43,498 nt of DNA. It comes from Acidobacteriota bacterium. Lineage in GTDB: Bacteria; Actinomycetota; Actinomycetes; Actinomycetales; Microbacteriaceae. This document shows positions 33,841 through 41,909 of the stretch, piece by piece. The notes beneath the pieces are model-generated. The model did not search any database and was not told the DNA's origin. It was given only the letters and a program-made list of their open reading frames with translations. The stretch lies in contig JABBOB010000023.1 in assembly GCA_019352055.1 (NCBI GenBank), positions 1-43,498 of the forward strand, in the 5' to 3' direction. Every line of letters begins with the position of its first letter. The stretch's first letter is position 1. Position numbers and translations under genes: made by a program.

Positions 33841-36258
33841 TCACGATGCGGCGACCGGGAGCAGCCGGCGCCCGAGCGCGCCCGCGACCGGGAGCGCCCG
33901 CTCCCGCGCCGAGCGGACGGCGTCGACGCGTTCCGCATCCGCCCGGCCGTAGCGCGTCGTGCGCTGCACGACGGTGCGCCCCAGCGACGCCGCGATCGCG
34001 TCGACGTCGTCGACCGTGATCGTCCTGCCCGCCTCGGCACCCGCGTCCGGGTGCGCCAGGCCGGGGAGCAGCAGGCCGCCGAGGTCGTCCGCACCGCCGC
34101 CGAGCACGGCTCGCGCGCCGTCGAGGCCGAGCTTCGGCCAGGCGCCCTGCACGTGGTCGAGCCGTCCGCGCAGCAGCAGCCGGGCGACCGCGTGGACGGC
34201 GCGGCTCTCCCGCAGCGTCGGGCCGGGCCGACTCCCCGGGGGGAGGCCGACCGCCGAGTCCGCGGGCACGAACGGCATCGCGATGAGCTCGCTGAACCCG
34301 TGCGTCTCGTCCTGGATCGCAGCGAGCCGGCGGAGGTGGGCGACGACCTGCCGCGGCGTCTCCACGTGGCCGTACACCAGCGTCGCGGTCGTCGGGAGGC
34401 CCTCCCGGTGCGCGGCGCGGACGACGGCCTCCCAGTCGGCGACGGACGGGTCGGCACCGTCGGAGAGCAGCGCGCGGACCCGGTCGTCGAGGATCCGGGC
34501 GCCGGTGCCGGGCACGCTCCCGACCCCGGCGTCCCGCAGCCGCGCGAGGAAGGCGGCGGGACCGACGCCGAGCCGCCGCGCGCCGTCCAGCACCTCGGCC
34601 GGGCGGAAGGCGTGGATGTGGATCTCCGGAGCACCGTCCTTCAGCGCCCGCACGAGGTCGAACGCGGCGTCGCCGGGCAGGTCGGGGTGCAGGGGGCCCT
34701 GCACGCAGACCTCCGTCGCGCCCGCCGTCCACGCCTCGGCGGCCAGGAGCGCGACCTCGTCCGCGTCGAGACCGCCCCGCCCGTGCTCCGGATCCCACTG
34801 CGCGGCGTCGAGGTTGCGGTTCGCGACGAAGGTGAGCACGTCGCCGGTCGTCGCCGCCCGGGCGCGATCGGCCGCGGCCGCGAGCGCGTCGAGGTCGTCC
34901 CCGCCCGCGCCGAGCAGGCTCGCCCAGTCCGCGTCCGTCGCCGTCCCGGGATCCGCCTCCGCACGCTCGATCAGGGCACCCAGCGTCGGCGCGGGCCGGG
35001 ACGGCCGCACCCGGGCGGGGGCGCCCTCCTCGGCGGCGAGCCCGGTCGCGTCCGAGTGCGCGTCCACCGCGGCGCGGAGCCCGGGATCGATCCACTCCTC
35101 GCCGAGCCAGCGCGGATGGGTCGTGAGCCGCTGCCGCAGCCGGAACCCGTTGTCGGCGGTGAGCCGCGCGAGGTCGGCGAGGTGCGGCCAGGGGCGCTCC
35201 GGGTTCACGTGGTCGGGGGTGACCGGGCTGACGCCGCCCCAGTCGTCGATCCCGGCCCGCAGCAGCAGCCCGAGCTCGGTCGCGTCGGTGAGGTTCGGCG
35301 GCGCCTGCAGGTGCGCTTCCGGTCCGAGCACGAGGCGTGCCGTCGCGACGGCGGCGATGTAGCGGTCGGTCGCGAGGTCGGCGACGCCCTGCATCGCGGT
35401 CCGCGGCTTCGCCCGGAAGTTCTGCACGATCGTCTCCTGCACGTGCCCCCACCGCTCGTGCGCCTCTCGGATCGCGACGAGCGAGTCCGCGGCGTCGCGC
35501 ATGGTCTCGCCGATGCCGAGCAGCACCCCCGTCGTGAACGGCACGCGGCTGCGGCCCGCGTCCTCGAGCACCTCGAGCCGGAGCGCCGGGTCCTTGTCGG
35601 GCGAGCCGAAGTGCGCTCCTCCGCGCTCGGCCCAGAGCCGGACCGAGGTCGTCTCGAGCATCATCCCCATGGACGGCGCGACCGGCCGGAGCCGCTGCAG
35701 CTCCGCCCAGGTGAGCACGCCCGGGTTGAGGTGCGGGAGCAGCCCGGTCTCCTGCTGCACGAGCCGCGCCATGGCTCCGAGGTAGTCGAGGGTCGAGCGG
35801 TGCCCGTGCTCCGCGAGCCAGGCCGCTGCGACGGGCCAGCGCGCCTCGGGCCGGTCGCCGAGCGTGAACAGGGCCTCCCGGCATCCCGTCGCGGCGCCCT
35901 CCCGCGCGATCGCGAGCACCTGCTCGGGCTCGAGGAACGGGGCGACGCCCTTGCGGAGCAGCCCGTGCGGGGTGTCGACGAACGTGCAGTAGTGGCAGCG
36001 GTCGCGGCACAGCGTCGTGAGCGGGATGAACACCTTGCGCGAGTAGGTGATGACACGGCCCGTGTCGCCGCCCCGCGCTGCGGCGCCCGCGTCCCGGCTC
36101 GCCGACGCGAGGCCGAGCAGGGCCTCGAGCTCCTCGCCCCGCGCGGCGAGGAGCGGCGTCGCGGTGTCGGCGTCGAGCCGGTCGCCGCCACCGGCGCGCG
36201 CGAGCGCTGCCCGGATGCGTGCGACGGGAACAGGGGTCTCGGGCTCGGTCCGCTGCAC
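33841..36258 (-). CDS. fbiC: FbiC (CofG-CofH) homologue with degenerate CofH radical-SAM site
   Basis: FbiC joins 5-amino-6-ribitylaminouracil and tyrosine to make FO, the F420 chromophore, with two radical-SAM halves. 805 residues. The CofG half (about 65-400) has an intact CX3CX2C in 'TLCRDRCHYCTF' (C84, C88, C91). The CofH half (about 465-805) keeps the family blocks 'AGATEVCVQGPLHPDLPG', 'TATLVYGHVETPRQVVAHLRRLAAIQDET' and 'LDGARAVLGGGADDLGG'. Where FbiC normally has 'NRNINFTNVC...C..C', this protein reads NRNLDAAQWDPEHGRGGLD (about 480-498), about eleven residues shorter and with no cysteine; other frames show none either. The CofH half should therefore not bind its cluster. Start GTG 36258 is the first in the frame. 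Confidence 0.85.
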   Translation of the reverse strand: MQRTEPETPVPVARIRAALARAGGGDRLDADTATPLLAARGEELEALLGLASASRDAGAAARGGDTGRVITYSRKVFIPLTTLCRDRCHYCTFVDTPHGLLRKGVAPFLEPEQVLAIAREGAATGCREALFTLGDRPEARWPVAAAWLAEHGHRSTLDYLGAMARLVQQETGLLPHLNPGVLTWAELQRLRPVAPSMGMMLETTSVRLWAERGGAHFGSPDKDPALRLEVLEDAGRSRVPFTTGVLLGIGETMRDAADSLVAIREAHERWGHVQETIVQNFRAKPRTAMQGVADLATDRYIAAVATARLVLGPEAHLQAPPNLTDATELGLLLRAGIDDWGGVSPVTPDHVNPERPWPHLADLARLTADNGFRLRQRLTTHPRWLGEEWIDPGLRAAVDAHSDATGLAAEEGAPARVRPSRPAPTLGALIERAEADPGTATDADWASLLGAGGDDLDALAAAADRARAATTGDVLTFVANRNLDAAQWDPEHGRGGLDADEVALLAAEAWTAGATEVCVQGPLHPDLPGDAAFDLVRALKDGAPEIHIHAFRPAEVLDGARRLGVGPAAFLARLRDAGVGSVPGTGARILDDRVRALLSDGADPSVADWEAVVRAAHREGLPTTATLVYGHVETPRQVVAHLRRLAAIQDETHGFSELIAMPFVPADSAVGLPPGSRPGPTLRESRAVHAVARLLLRGRLDHVQGAWPKLGLDGARAVLGGGADDLGGLLLPGLAHPDAGAEAGRTITVDDVDAIAASLGRTVVQRTTRYGRADAERVDAVRSARERALPVAGALGRRLLPVAAS

Positions 36259-36365
36259 CGCTCCAGTCTGCGGGACGCCCGCCCGTGGTCCCGCCGCGCC
36301 GCCTGCACGACGCCGGCCGGTTCGGCGCGAGCCGGCGGAACGCCTCGCGGCATGAGCGGGGCGGC

Positions 36366-36391
36366 TGGATCGCGCCCCGCGGCGCGATCCA
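36366..36391. terminator. Terminator hairpin after the AI-2E family gene
   Basis: TGGATCGCGCC and GGCGCGATCCA form a perfect 11-bp stem with loop CCGC, six bases downstream of the transporter stop codon. The rest of 36259-36397, between it and the fbiC-like gene, shows no gene. Confidence 0.75.
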
Positions 36392-36397
36392 CCCGAC

Positions 36398-37447
36398 CTA
36401 CGCGGCGGCCTGCCGCGGGATGACGACCTGCTCGAGGATCAGGAGGGCAGCGGCGGCGACCGGGATCGCGATGAGCGCACCGAGGACGCCGAGCAGGGTG
36501 CCCCCGGCGAGCGCCGCGACCACCACGACGACCCCCGGCACCTTCACCGCTCGGTTCATGATGTTCGGGCTGAGCAGGTAGGCCTCCGCCTGCATGTAGA
36601 CCGCGTAGTAGACGGCGACCGCGATCCACGTCGCCGGGTGGTCCGACACGAGGGCGAGCTGGGCGAGGACGATGACCACGGCGGCCGAGATGGTGCCGAC
36701 GAGCGGGATCAGGCTGCCGAGGAAGGCGATCAGCGCGAAGATCGCCGGCAGCTTCGCGCCGATGATCGAGAGGAACACGAAGCTGAGCACGCCGTTCACC
36801 AGGGCGAGCGACACCTGGCCGACGACGTAGCGGCCGACGGACGCGAAGATCTGGTCCGCGATCTGGCTGAACCCCTCCCGCTTCGTCATCGGGACGAGGC
36901 GGTAGCCGGCGGCCTTGAACGCCGGCAGCGACGCGGCGAAGTACAGCGTGAGGATGATCACGACCACCGTGCCCGCCACGCCCTGGACCACGCCGAAGCC
37001 GACGGCGAGCACCCCGCCGCCGATCGTGCCGGCGTTCTTCTGGAGGTAGCTCGCGGCGTTCGAGAAGAGCGAGGAGACGTCGATCGACGGGCCGGCGACG
37101 CCTTGCATCTGCTTGACGAGGTGCTGCTGCGCCGATGCGCTGCTGTACTGCCCGATCGTCGTCGCGAGCGAAGCCGCCTGCTGCGCGATCAGCGGCACGA
37201 CCGCGAAGACCAGCCCGGCGACGACCAGGAGCAGCACGATCACGACGACCACCAGGGCCGCCCACCGCGGCAGCCGGAGGCGCTGCAGCACCCCGAGGAT
37301 CGGCTCGAGCCCGAGCGCGAGGAACACCGCGGTGAGCAGGTAGGTGAGCACGGTCGCGAGCGAACCGATGGCGCTCCCGATGACGAGCGCGAGCAGCACG
37401 CCGAGGCCGCCGAGCAGCCCGATCCGGAAGGGGTTCATGATTCGCAC
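36398..37447 (-). CDS. AI-2E family (PerM/YdiK-like) membrane transporter
   Basis: 349 residues with about eight hydrophobic segments: two close together at the N-terminus, one at about 65-90, then a soluble stretch (about 95-140), and a block from about 145 to the end. 'FGVVQGVAGTVVVIILTLYFAASLPAFKAAGYRLVP' and 'GSLIPLVGTISAAVVIVLAQL' are family blocks. Members include autoinducer-2 exporters and Na+/H+ antiporters, so the substrate is open. Start GTG 37447 has AATCAT six bases upstream; ATG 37438 is the alternative, three codons shorter. Confidence 0.85.
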   Translation of the reverse strand: MRIMNPFRIGLLGGLGVLLALVIGSAIGSLATVLTYLLTAVFLALGLEPILGVLQRLRLPRWAALVVVVIVLLLVVAGLVFAVVPLIAQQAASLATTIGQYSSASAQQHLVKQMQGVAGPSIDVSSLFSNAASYLQKNAGTIGGGVLAVGFGVVQGVAGTVVVIILTLYFAASLPAFKAAGYRLVPMTKREGFSQIADQIFASVGRYVVGQVSLALVNGVLSFVFLSIIGAKLPAIFALIAFLGSLIPLVGTISAAVVIVLAQLALVSDHPATWIAVAVYYAVYMQAEAYLLSPNIMNRAVKVPGVVVVVAALAGGTLLGVLGALIAIPVAAAALLILEQVVIPRQAAA

Positions 37448-37562
37448 CCGAGGATGATTCCGTATTCGGCGCTATTCCCGCATTCCCGTTTCGGGGGTGG
37501 AATTCGTCTCCACTATTCCACTATCGGGTCCGGTCGCCGCCGCTCCCCCGCTCCGGCGCGGC

Positions 37563-38888
37563 TCAGCACTCGACGACGTTGACGGCGAGGCCTCCCATGG
37601 AGGTCTCCTTGTACTTGCTGCTCATGTCGGCGCCGGTCTGCCGCATCGTCTCGATGACCGTGTCCAGCGAGACGACGTGCCGGCCGTCGCCGTAGAGCGC
37701 CATGCGCGTCGCGGTCATCGCGCGGGACGCGCCGACCGCGTTGCGCTCGATGCACGGCACCTGCACGAGGCCCCCGACCGGGTCGCACGTCAGGCCGAGG
37801 TTGTGCTCGAGGGCGATCTCGGCCGCGTTCTCGATCTGTTCGGGCGTCCCGCCCAGCACCGCGGTCGCCCCGGCCGCCGCCATGGCGCAGGCTGCCCCGA
37901 CCTCGCCCTGGCAGCCCGCCTCCGCTCCGGAGATCGACGCGTTCGCCGCGATCAGAGACCCCACGGCGGTCGCGGTGAGGAAGTAGTCCGCGATCCGCTC
38001 GCCGCCCAGGTGCATCAGCACGGCCGGCACGATGCCGGCCGCCCCGTTCGTCGGTGCGGTCACCACCCGCTGCCCTGCGGCGTTCTGCTCGTTGACCGCG
38101 AGCGCGTAGGCGTGCAGCCACTCCTCCGAGTCGAGGGGGACGTCCCGCTCGACCAGGCGCCGTCGCAGCGCCGACGCCCGGCGCCGCACCCCGAGCGGCC
38201 CGGGAAGCACCCCCTCCGCGGCCATGCCGCCCTCGATGCAGCCGCGCATCGCGGCCCAGATCGCGCCGATCCCGTCGAGCGCCGCCTGCCGCGGGCCGAG
38301 CGCCTCCTCGTTGGCGAGCGCGATCTGGGCGATGGAGCGGCCGTGCTCCGCACACAGCCGCAGCAGCCCCGCGGCGGAGGTGTAGGCGAACGGGAGCGGC
38401 ACCTCCGGATGGGCGACGACGTCGTCGCCCTCGATGAACCCGCCGCCGATCGAGTAGAAGGTGCGGGTCAGCACCTCCTCCCCCGCGGCGTCGACCGCGG
38501 TGAAGCGCATGCCGTTGGTGTGCCGGTCCAGGCGCGTCAGCGGTGCGAGCTCCACGTCGCGCTGCGCCAGCACCACCGGGTGCACGCCGCCGAGCAGGAC
38601 CACGCCGCTGTCGCCGATCGCCGCCCACGTCGCCGACAGCACCGCCGGGTCGCAGGTCTCCGGATCGTGGCCCGCGAGCCCCGCCACGACGGCGCCGGGC
38701 GTGCCGTGACCGATCCCCGTCGCACCGAGCGAGCCGTAGAGCCGGACCCTGACCCCCTCCACCCGGCCGAGATCGGGGCCCAACGCGTCGACGAACGCCT
38801 TCGCCGCCCGCATCGGACCGACCGTGTGCGAGCTCGACGGACCGATGCCGATCGAGAAGAGCTCCCGGACGGAGACGTAGGCGCGCAT
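37563..38888 (-). CDS. sdaA: L-serine ammonia-lyase (single-chain, Fe-S type)
   Basis: Deaminates L-serine to pyruvate and ammonia using a [4Fe-4S] cluster. 441 residues, the fused alpha/beta type. 'SVRELFSIGIGPSSSHTVGPMRAA' is the beta-domain signature; cysteines in 'GAEAGCQGEVGAACAMAAAG' and 'GLTCDPVGGLVQVPC' are the cluster ligands. The protein ends in '...NVVEC': a C-terminal cysteine, as in type 2 enzymes where the tail occupies the active site and is displaced by serine. Start ATG 38888. Upstream of the AI-2E gene but separated by 115 bases of AT-richer sequence. Confidence 0.95.
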   Translation of the reverse strand: MRAYVSVRELFSIGIGPSSSHTVGPMRAAKAFVDALGPDLGRVEGVRVRLYGSLGATGIGHGTPGAVVAGLAGHDPETCDPAVLSATWAAIGDSGVVLLGGVHPVVLAQRDVELAPLTRLDRHTNGMRFTAVDAAGEEVLTRTFYSIGGGFIEGDDVVAHPEVPLPFAYTSAAGLLRLCAEHGRSIAQIALANEEALGPRQAALDGIGAIWAAMRGCIEGGMAAEGVLPGPLGVRRRASALRRRLVERDVPLDSEEWLHAYALAVNEQNAAGQRVVTAPTNGAAGIVPAVLMHLGGERIADYFLTATAVGSLIAANASISGAEAGCQGEVGAACAMAAAGATAVLGGTPEQIENAAEIALEHNLGLTCDPVGGLVQVPCIERNAVGASRAMTATRMALYGDGRHVVSLDTVIETMRQTGADMSSKYKETSMGGLAVNVVEC

Positions 38889-38979
38889 CAGGGCAGTGTG
38901 CACCCGCAGCCCTCGACACGGCCCCGAACGCGACCCCGGGCGCGTACGGTCAGGCTCACGCGATCCGAGGAGGAAGCCC

Positions 38980-39093
38980 GTGGCCGACAAGTCCCCCAAG
39001 AAGTCCAGCGGCAAGACCGCAGCGGCGAAGACGCTCAAGGAGAAGCGGGTCGAGAAGAAGGACAAGACCGCCGCGAAGCGCAAAGCGGAGTGA
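38980..39093 (+). CDS. Small Lys-rich conserved actinobacterial protein
   Basis: A 37-residue protein from GTG 38980, with a strong GAGGAGG ribosome-binding site ending seven bases upstream (38967-38973). The sequence is highly basic: 'VADKSPKKSSGKTAAAK' followed by 'TLKEKRVEKKDKTAAKRKAE'. It resembles short 'xxKSPKxSSxKSxKSLKEKRAxKK' proteins found across actinobacteria, whose function is unknown; nucleic-acid or ribosome association is only a guess from charge. It is too short for most gene finders, but the ribosome-binding site, family resemblance and the hairpin right after it support a real gene. Confidence 0.8.
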   Translation: MADKSPKKSSGKTAAAKTLKEKRVEKKDKTAAKRKAE

Positions 39094-39100
39094 TCTCGGG

Positions 39101-39130
39101 CGGTGCCGCGGCCGGGACGGCGCGGCACCG
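39101..39130. terminator. Terminator hairpin after the small basic protein gene
   Basis: CGGTGCCGCG and CGCGGCACCG form a perfect 10-bp stem with a 10-base loop, starting eight bases after the stop. A second small dyad (CGCTCG-AAG-CGAGCG, 39139-39153) lies between it and the tetR stop and could serve the opposite strand. Confidence 0.75.
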
Positions 39131-39169
39131 CATCCGAGCGCTCGAAGCGAGCGGCTCGACCGCCACGAC

Positions 39170-39796
39170 TCAGCCCGCGTCGCCCTCCGCCGCCCGGTCG
39201 GTCAGCAACCGGTCGAGCATGGCCAGCGCGCCCACCTGGTCGACGCCCGGGTCGAGCAGCCATTGGGTCTGCAGGCCGTCGGACGCGGCGATCACGAGGG
39301 CGGCGACCTGGCCGGCGTCGAGATCCCGACGGATCCGACCGCTCGCCTGAGCGTCGCGCACCTGCTCGGTCAGCGCAGCGCGGGCCTGCGCGAACCGTTC
39401 CGTCGCGAAGGCCGTCGCCGCCGGATGCCCCACCTCGAGCGCGGTCGCGACGAGCGACGTGTAGAGCTGCACCATGCCAGGGACGCCGTGGTTGCGCTCC
39501 GCGGACAGCCGCATCCTCTCGACGGGTGAGACGCCGCCCGGCACCGGGTGCTCCCGCTCGAGCCGGCGCGCGGACTCCGAGTAGACCTCCACGAGCAGCT
39601 GCTCGAGCGTGCCGAAGTGGTGGATCAGGGCGGCGTGGGTGACACCGACCTCCTCCGCGATCGCGCGCAGGCTCGTGCGGCCGGCACCCCGCTGCGCGAA
39701 CACCTCGATCGCGGAATCGAGGATCTCCTGGCGCATCGCGATCCCCTTCGCGTAGGAGCCCCGGGCGCGCGGGGACCCCGGGGAAGGCTGCGCCAT
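39170..39796 (-). CDS. TetR family transcriptional regulator
   Basis: 208 residues. The N-terminal helix-turn-helix is 'RQEILDSAIEVFAQRGAGRTSLRAIAEEVGVTHAALIHHFGTLEQLLVEVY' (about 22-72); the rest is an all-helical ligand domain ending 'DPGVDQVGALAMLDRLLTDRAAEG'. ATG 39796 has TACCAT exactly six bases upstream, supporting this start. Divergent from the isomerase/oxidoreductase pair, with an imperfect palindrome between them, so it probably represses both. The effector is unknown. Confidence 0.92.
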   Translation of the reverse strand: MAQPSPGSPRARGSYAKGIAMRQEILDSAIEVFAQRGAGRTSLRAIAEEVGVTHAALIHHFGTLEQLLVEVYSESARRLEREHPVPGGVSPVERMRLSAERNHGVPGMVQLYTSLVATALEVGHPAATAFATERFAQARAALTEQVRDAQASGRIRRDLDAGQVAALVIAASDGLQTQWLLDPGVDQVGALAMLDRLLTDRAAEGDAG

Positions 39797-39802
39797 GCCG
39801 CG

Positions 39803-39808
39803 ATGGTA
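39803..39808 (-). promoter_or_regulatory. Putative -10 box, tetR-type gene
   Basis: TACCAT six bases before ATG 39796. Confidence 0.55.
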
Positions 39809-39813
39809 GCTCA

Positions 39814-39833
39814 ATACATCCACTCGGATGCAT
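39814..39833. promoter_or_regulatory. Putative TetR operator in the divergent promoter region
   Basis: ATACATCC-ACTC-GGATGCAT, 20 bases with one mismatched pair, between the tetR -10 box and a TACTGT box (39838-39843) that could serve the rightward pair. Occupancy would cover both promoters. Confidence 0.6.
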
Positions 39834-39888
39834 TCGTGTACTGTCGCAGCGGCACCGAACGGTGCTCGACGTGACGAAGAAGGACGAC

Positions 39889-40713
39889 GTGGCCCGACCA
39901 GAAGCATCCGTGCAGCTCTACTCACTCGCGGAGGAGTTCTCCGCCGACATGGGCGGGTCGCTCGACCGGCTCGCCGCCATCGGCCTGCAGCACGTCGAGG
40001 CGTTCGACTTCGTCGGCCGGCCTACGGAGATCCGTGCCGCGCTCGACGCCGCCGGACTCGACTCCCCCACCGGCCACGCCCCGCTGCTGTCCGACACGCT
40101 GTGGACGCCGGACGGGTCCATCCCGACCCCGAAGCCCGAGGTCGTGTTCGAGGCGGCGGCCACGATCGGCATGAAGACCGTCATCGACCCGTTCGTCGCG
40201 CCCGAGCGCTGGCTCACCGAGGACGGCGTCAAGGACATCGCCGACCGCATCAACGCGGCGGCGGAGGTCGCGGCCGGGTTCGGCCTGACCGTCGGCTACC
40301 ACAACCACGCGCAGGAGTTCATCGCCTCCTTCGACGGACAGACCGCCTACGAGCGCTTCATCGCCCTCACCGAGGACCGTGTCGCGATCGAGCTCGACCT
40401 CTTCTGGGCGCTCACCGGCGGACAGGACGTTGTCGCCCTGACGGCGGACCTCGGCGACCGCCTCATCGCGCAGCACATCAAGGACGGCGTCGCCCCCGCG
40501 AGCAACCCGTTCGCACCCGGCGCCCCGCCGTTCGGCTCGGACAGCCTCGACCAGCGGCGTGCAGGCGAGGGCGACGTGCGGCTGGCGGCGGCGCTGCAGG
40601 CCGCCACGGCGCTGCAGTACGCCGTCATCGAGTACGACCACGCCCCCGGCGACGTCTTCGAGGACATCGCCGCCTCCTACGCCTTCCTGAAGGACGGCGG
40701 CTTCATCCGATGA
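39889..40713 (+). CDS. Sugar phosphate isomerase/epimerase (xylose isomerase-like TIM barrel)
   Basis: 274 residues from GTG 39889. 'SVQLYSLAEEFSADMGGSLDRLAAIGLQHVEAFDF' and 'GLTVGYHNHAQEFIASFDGQTAYERF' mark the AP-endonuclease-2/xylose-isomerase-like barrel; metal ligands are likely among His in 'HNH', Glu in 'AIELDLFW', His in 'QHIKDG' and Glu in 'VIEYDH'. It probably isomerises or epimerises a keto-sugar or inositol derivative. GTG 39889 follows AAGAAGGA; GTGs at 39862 and 39871 are alternatives adding up to nine residues. It ends in an ATGA overlap with the next gene. Confidence 0.87.
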   Translation: MARPEASVQLYSLAEEFSADMGGSLDRLAAIGLQHVEAFDFVGRPTEIRAALDAAGLDSPTGHAPLLSDTLWTPDGSIPTPKPEVVFEAAATIGMKTVIDPFVAPERWLTEDGVKDIADRINAAAEVAAGFGLTVGYHNHAQEFIASFDGQTAYERFIALTEDRVAIELDLFWALTGGQDVVALTADLGDRLIAQHIKDGVAPASNPFAPGAPPFGSDSLDQRRAGEGDVRLAAALQAATALQYAVIEYDHAPGDVFEDIAASYAFLKDGGFIR

Positions 40714-41834
40714 GCGCCGTCGGTGTCGGCCTCATCGGGGCCGGGGTCATCAGCGACACGTACCTGCAGAACCTGAGGTCGTTCCCTGACGTCGAGGTGC
40801 TGATCGTCGGCGACCTGCTCCTGGACCGCGCCAAGGCGCAGGCCGAGAAGCACGGCGTGCCCGCGCACGGCTCCGCCGAGGACGTGCTGGCGCACCCGGA
40901 CGTGCAGCTGGTCGTGAACCTGACGGTCCCGGCCGCGCACGTGGAGGTCTCGTCCGCCGCGATCGCCGCGGGCAAGCACGTCTGGAGCGAGAAGCCGCTC
41001 GGTCTCGACCGCGACGCGGTCTCCGCCCTCCTCGAGCAGGCCGCCGCCGCCGGGGTCCGGATCGGCTCGGCACCCGACACCCTCCTGGGTCCGGGCTTCC
41101 AGAGCGCGAAGCGCGCGATCCTGGCCGGCGTGATCGGCGAGCCGCTGTTCGCGCAGACCGCGTTCCAGACCCAGGGGCCGGACCTGTGGCACCCGAACCC
41201 CGGGTTCCTCTTCGCGAAGGGTGCCGGCCCGCTGCTCGACATGGGGCCGTACTACTTCTCCGCGCTCGTCAGCCTGCTCGGCCCGGTCGACCGGGTCGCG
41301 GCCGTCGGGATGAAGAAGCAGGAGGAGCGGAGGATCCACACGGGCCCGGACGCGGGGACGACGTTCCCGGTCGAGGTGCCGTCGACGATCCAGATCCTCA
41401 CGGCGTTCGAGAGCGGCAAGCAGGCGCAGAGCCTGCTGAGCTTCGACTCGGCGCTCGAGCGGCACGGGATCCTCGAGATCCACGGCACCGAGGGCTCGAT
41501 CGTCCTGCCCGACCCGAACATGTTCACGGGGAAGACGACCTACGTGAAGCCGCTCGGCGTGCTCACCGACGGGATGTCGGTCGAGCAGCCGCCGATCGAG
41601 GTCCCGGAGGAGGGCACGGTCACCGGCCGCGGCCTCGGCGTGCTCGACATGGTCCGCTCGATCGCGGCCGGCCGCCCGCACGTCGCCTCCGGCGAGCTCG
41701 GCCGTCACGTCGTCGACGTCCTGCTCTCCGCGCAGGACTCAGCCGCAACCGAGCAGTTCGTCACGGTCGAGAGCACGGTCGGCCCCGTCCCGCTGCTGCC
41801 GGACGGCTTCGACCCGCTCGCGTCGACCCTGTAG
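40710..41834 (+). CDS. Gfo/Idh/MocA family oxidoreductase
   Basis: 374 residues. Rossmann site 'VGLIGAGVISDTYLQNLRSFPDVEV', 'HVWSEKPLGLD' with the conserved EKP, and 'GAGPLLDMGPYYFSALVSLLGP' in the C-terminal domain. It is a NAD(P)-dependent sugar or cyclitol dehydrogenase; the substrate is unknown. ATG 40710 overlaps the isomerase stop (ATGA), so the two are coupled: oxidation and isomerisation of one sugar is the likely joint task. The closest parallels are inositol- and rare-sugar-catabolic pairs. Ends at a strong hairpin. Confidence 0.93.
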   Translation: MSAVGVGLIGAGVISDTYLQNLRSFPDVEVLIVGDLLLDRAKAQAEKHGVPAHGSAEDVLAHPDVQLVVNLTVPAAHVEVSSAAIAAGKHVWSEKPLGLDRDAVSALLEQAAAAGVRIGSAPDTLLGPGFQSAKRAILAGVIGEPLFAQTAFQTQGPDLWHPNPGFLFAKGAGPLLDMGPYYFSALVSLLGPVDRVAAVGMKKQEERRIHTGPDAGTTFPVEVPSTIQILTAFESGKQAQSLLSFDSALERHGILEIHGTEGSIVLPDPNMFTGKTTYVKPLGVLTDGMSVEQPPIEVPEEGTVTGRGLGVLDMVRSIAAGRPHVASGELGRHVVDVLLSAQDSAATEQFVTVESTVGPVPLLPDGFDPLASTL

Positions 41835-41847
41835 CGCCCGATCGAAG

Positions 41848-41884
41848 CGGAGCGCCCCGAACCCTCGAGGTCCGGGGCGCTCCG
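41848..41884. terminator. Terminator hairpin after the oxidoreductase gene
   Basis: CGGAGCGCCCCG and CGGGGCGCTCCG form a perfect 12-bp stem with a 13-base loop. It begins 13 bases after the stop and lies before the convergent HNH gene end, so it may serve both strands. Confidence 0.8.
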
Positions 41885-41909
41885 TCGTTCGTGGGCAGGG
41901 GGAATTCGC

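Noticed and set aside
34740..34830. A frameshift hiding the CofH cysteines
   Set aside because: The other two minus-strand frames over this stretch contain no CX3CX2C, and the conserved frame is continuous on both sides.
33430..36423. Long plus-strand frames opposite fbiC and the kinases (up to about 1000 codons)
   Set aside because: They are antisense shadows produced by GC-rich third positions; composition is Arg/Gly/Ala/Asp-rich without any domain.
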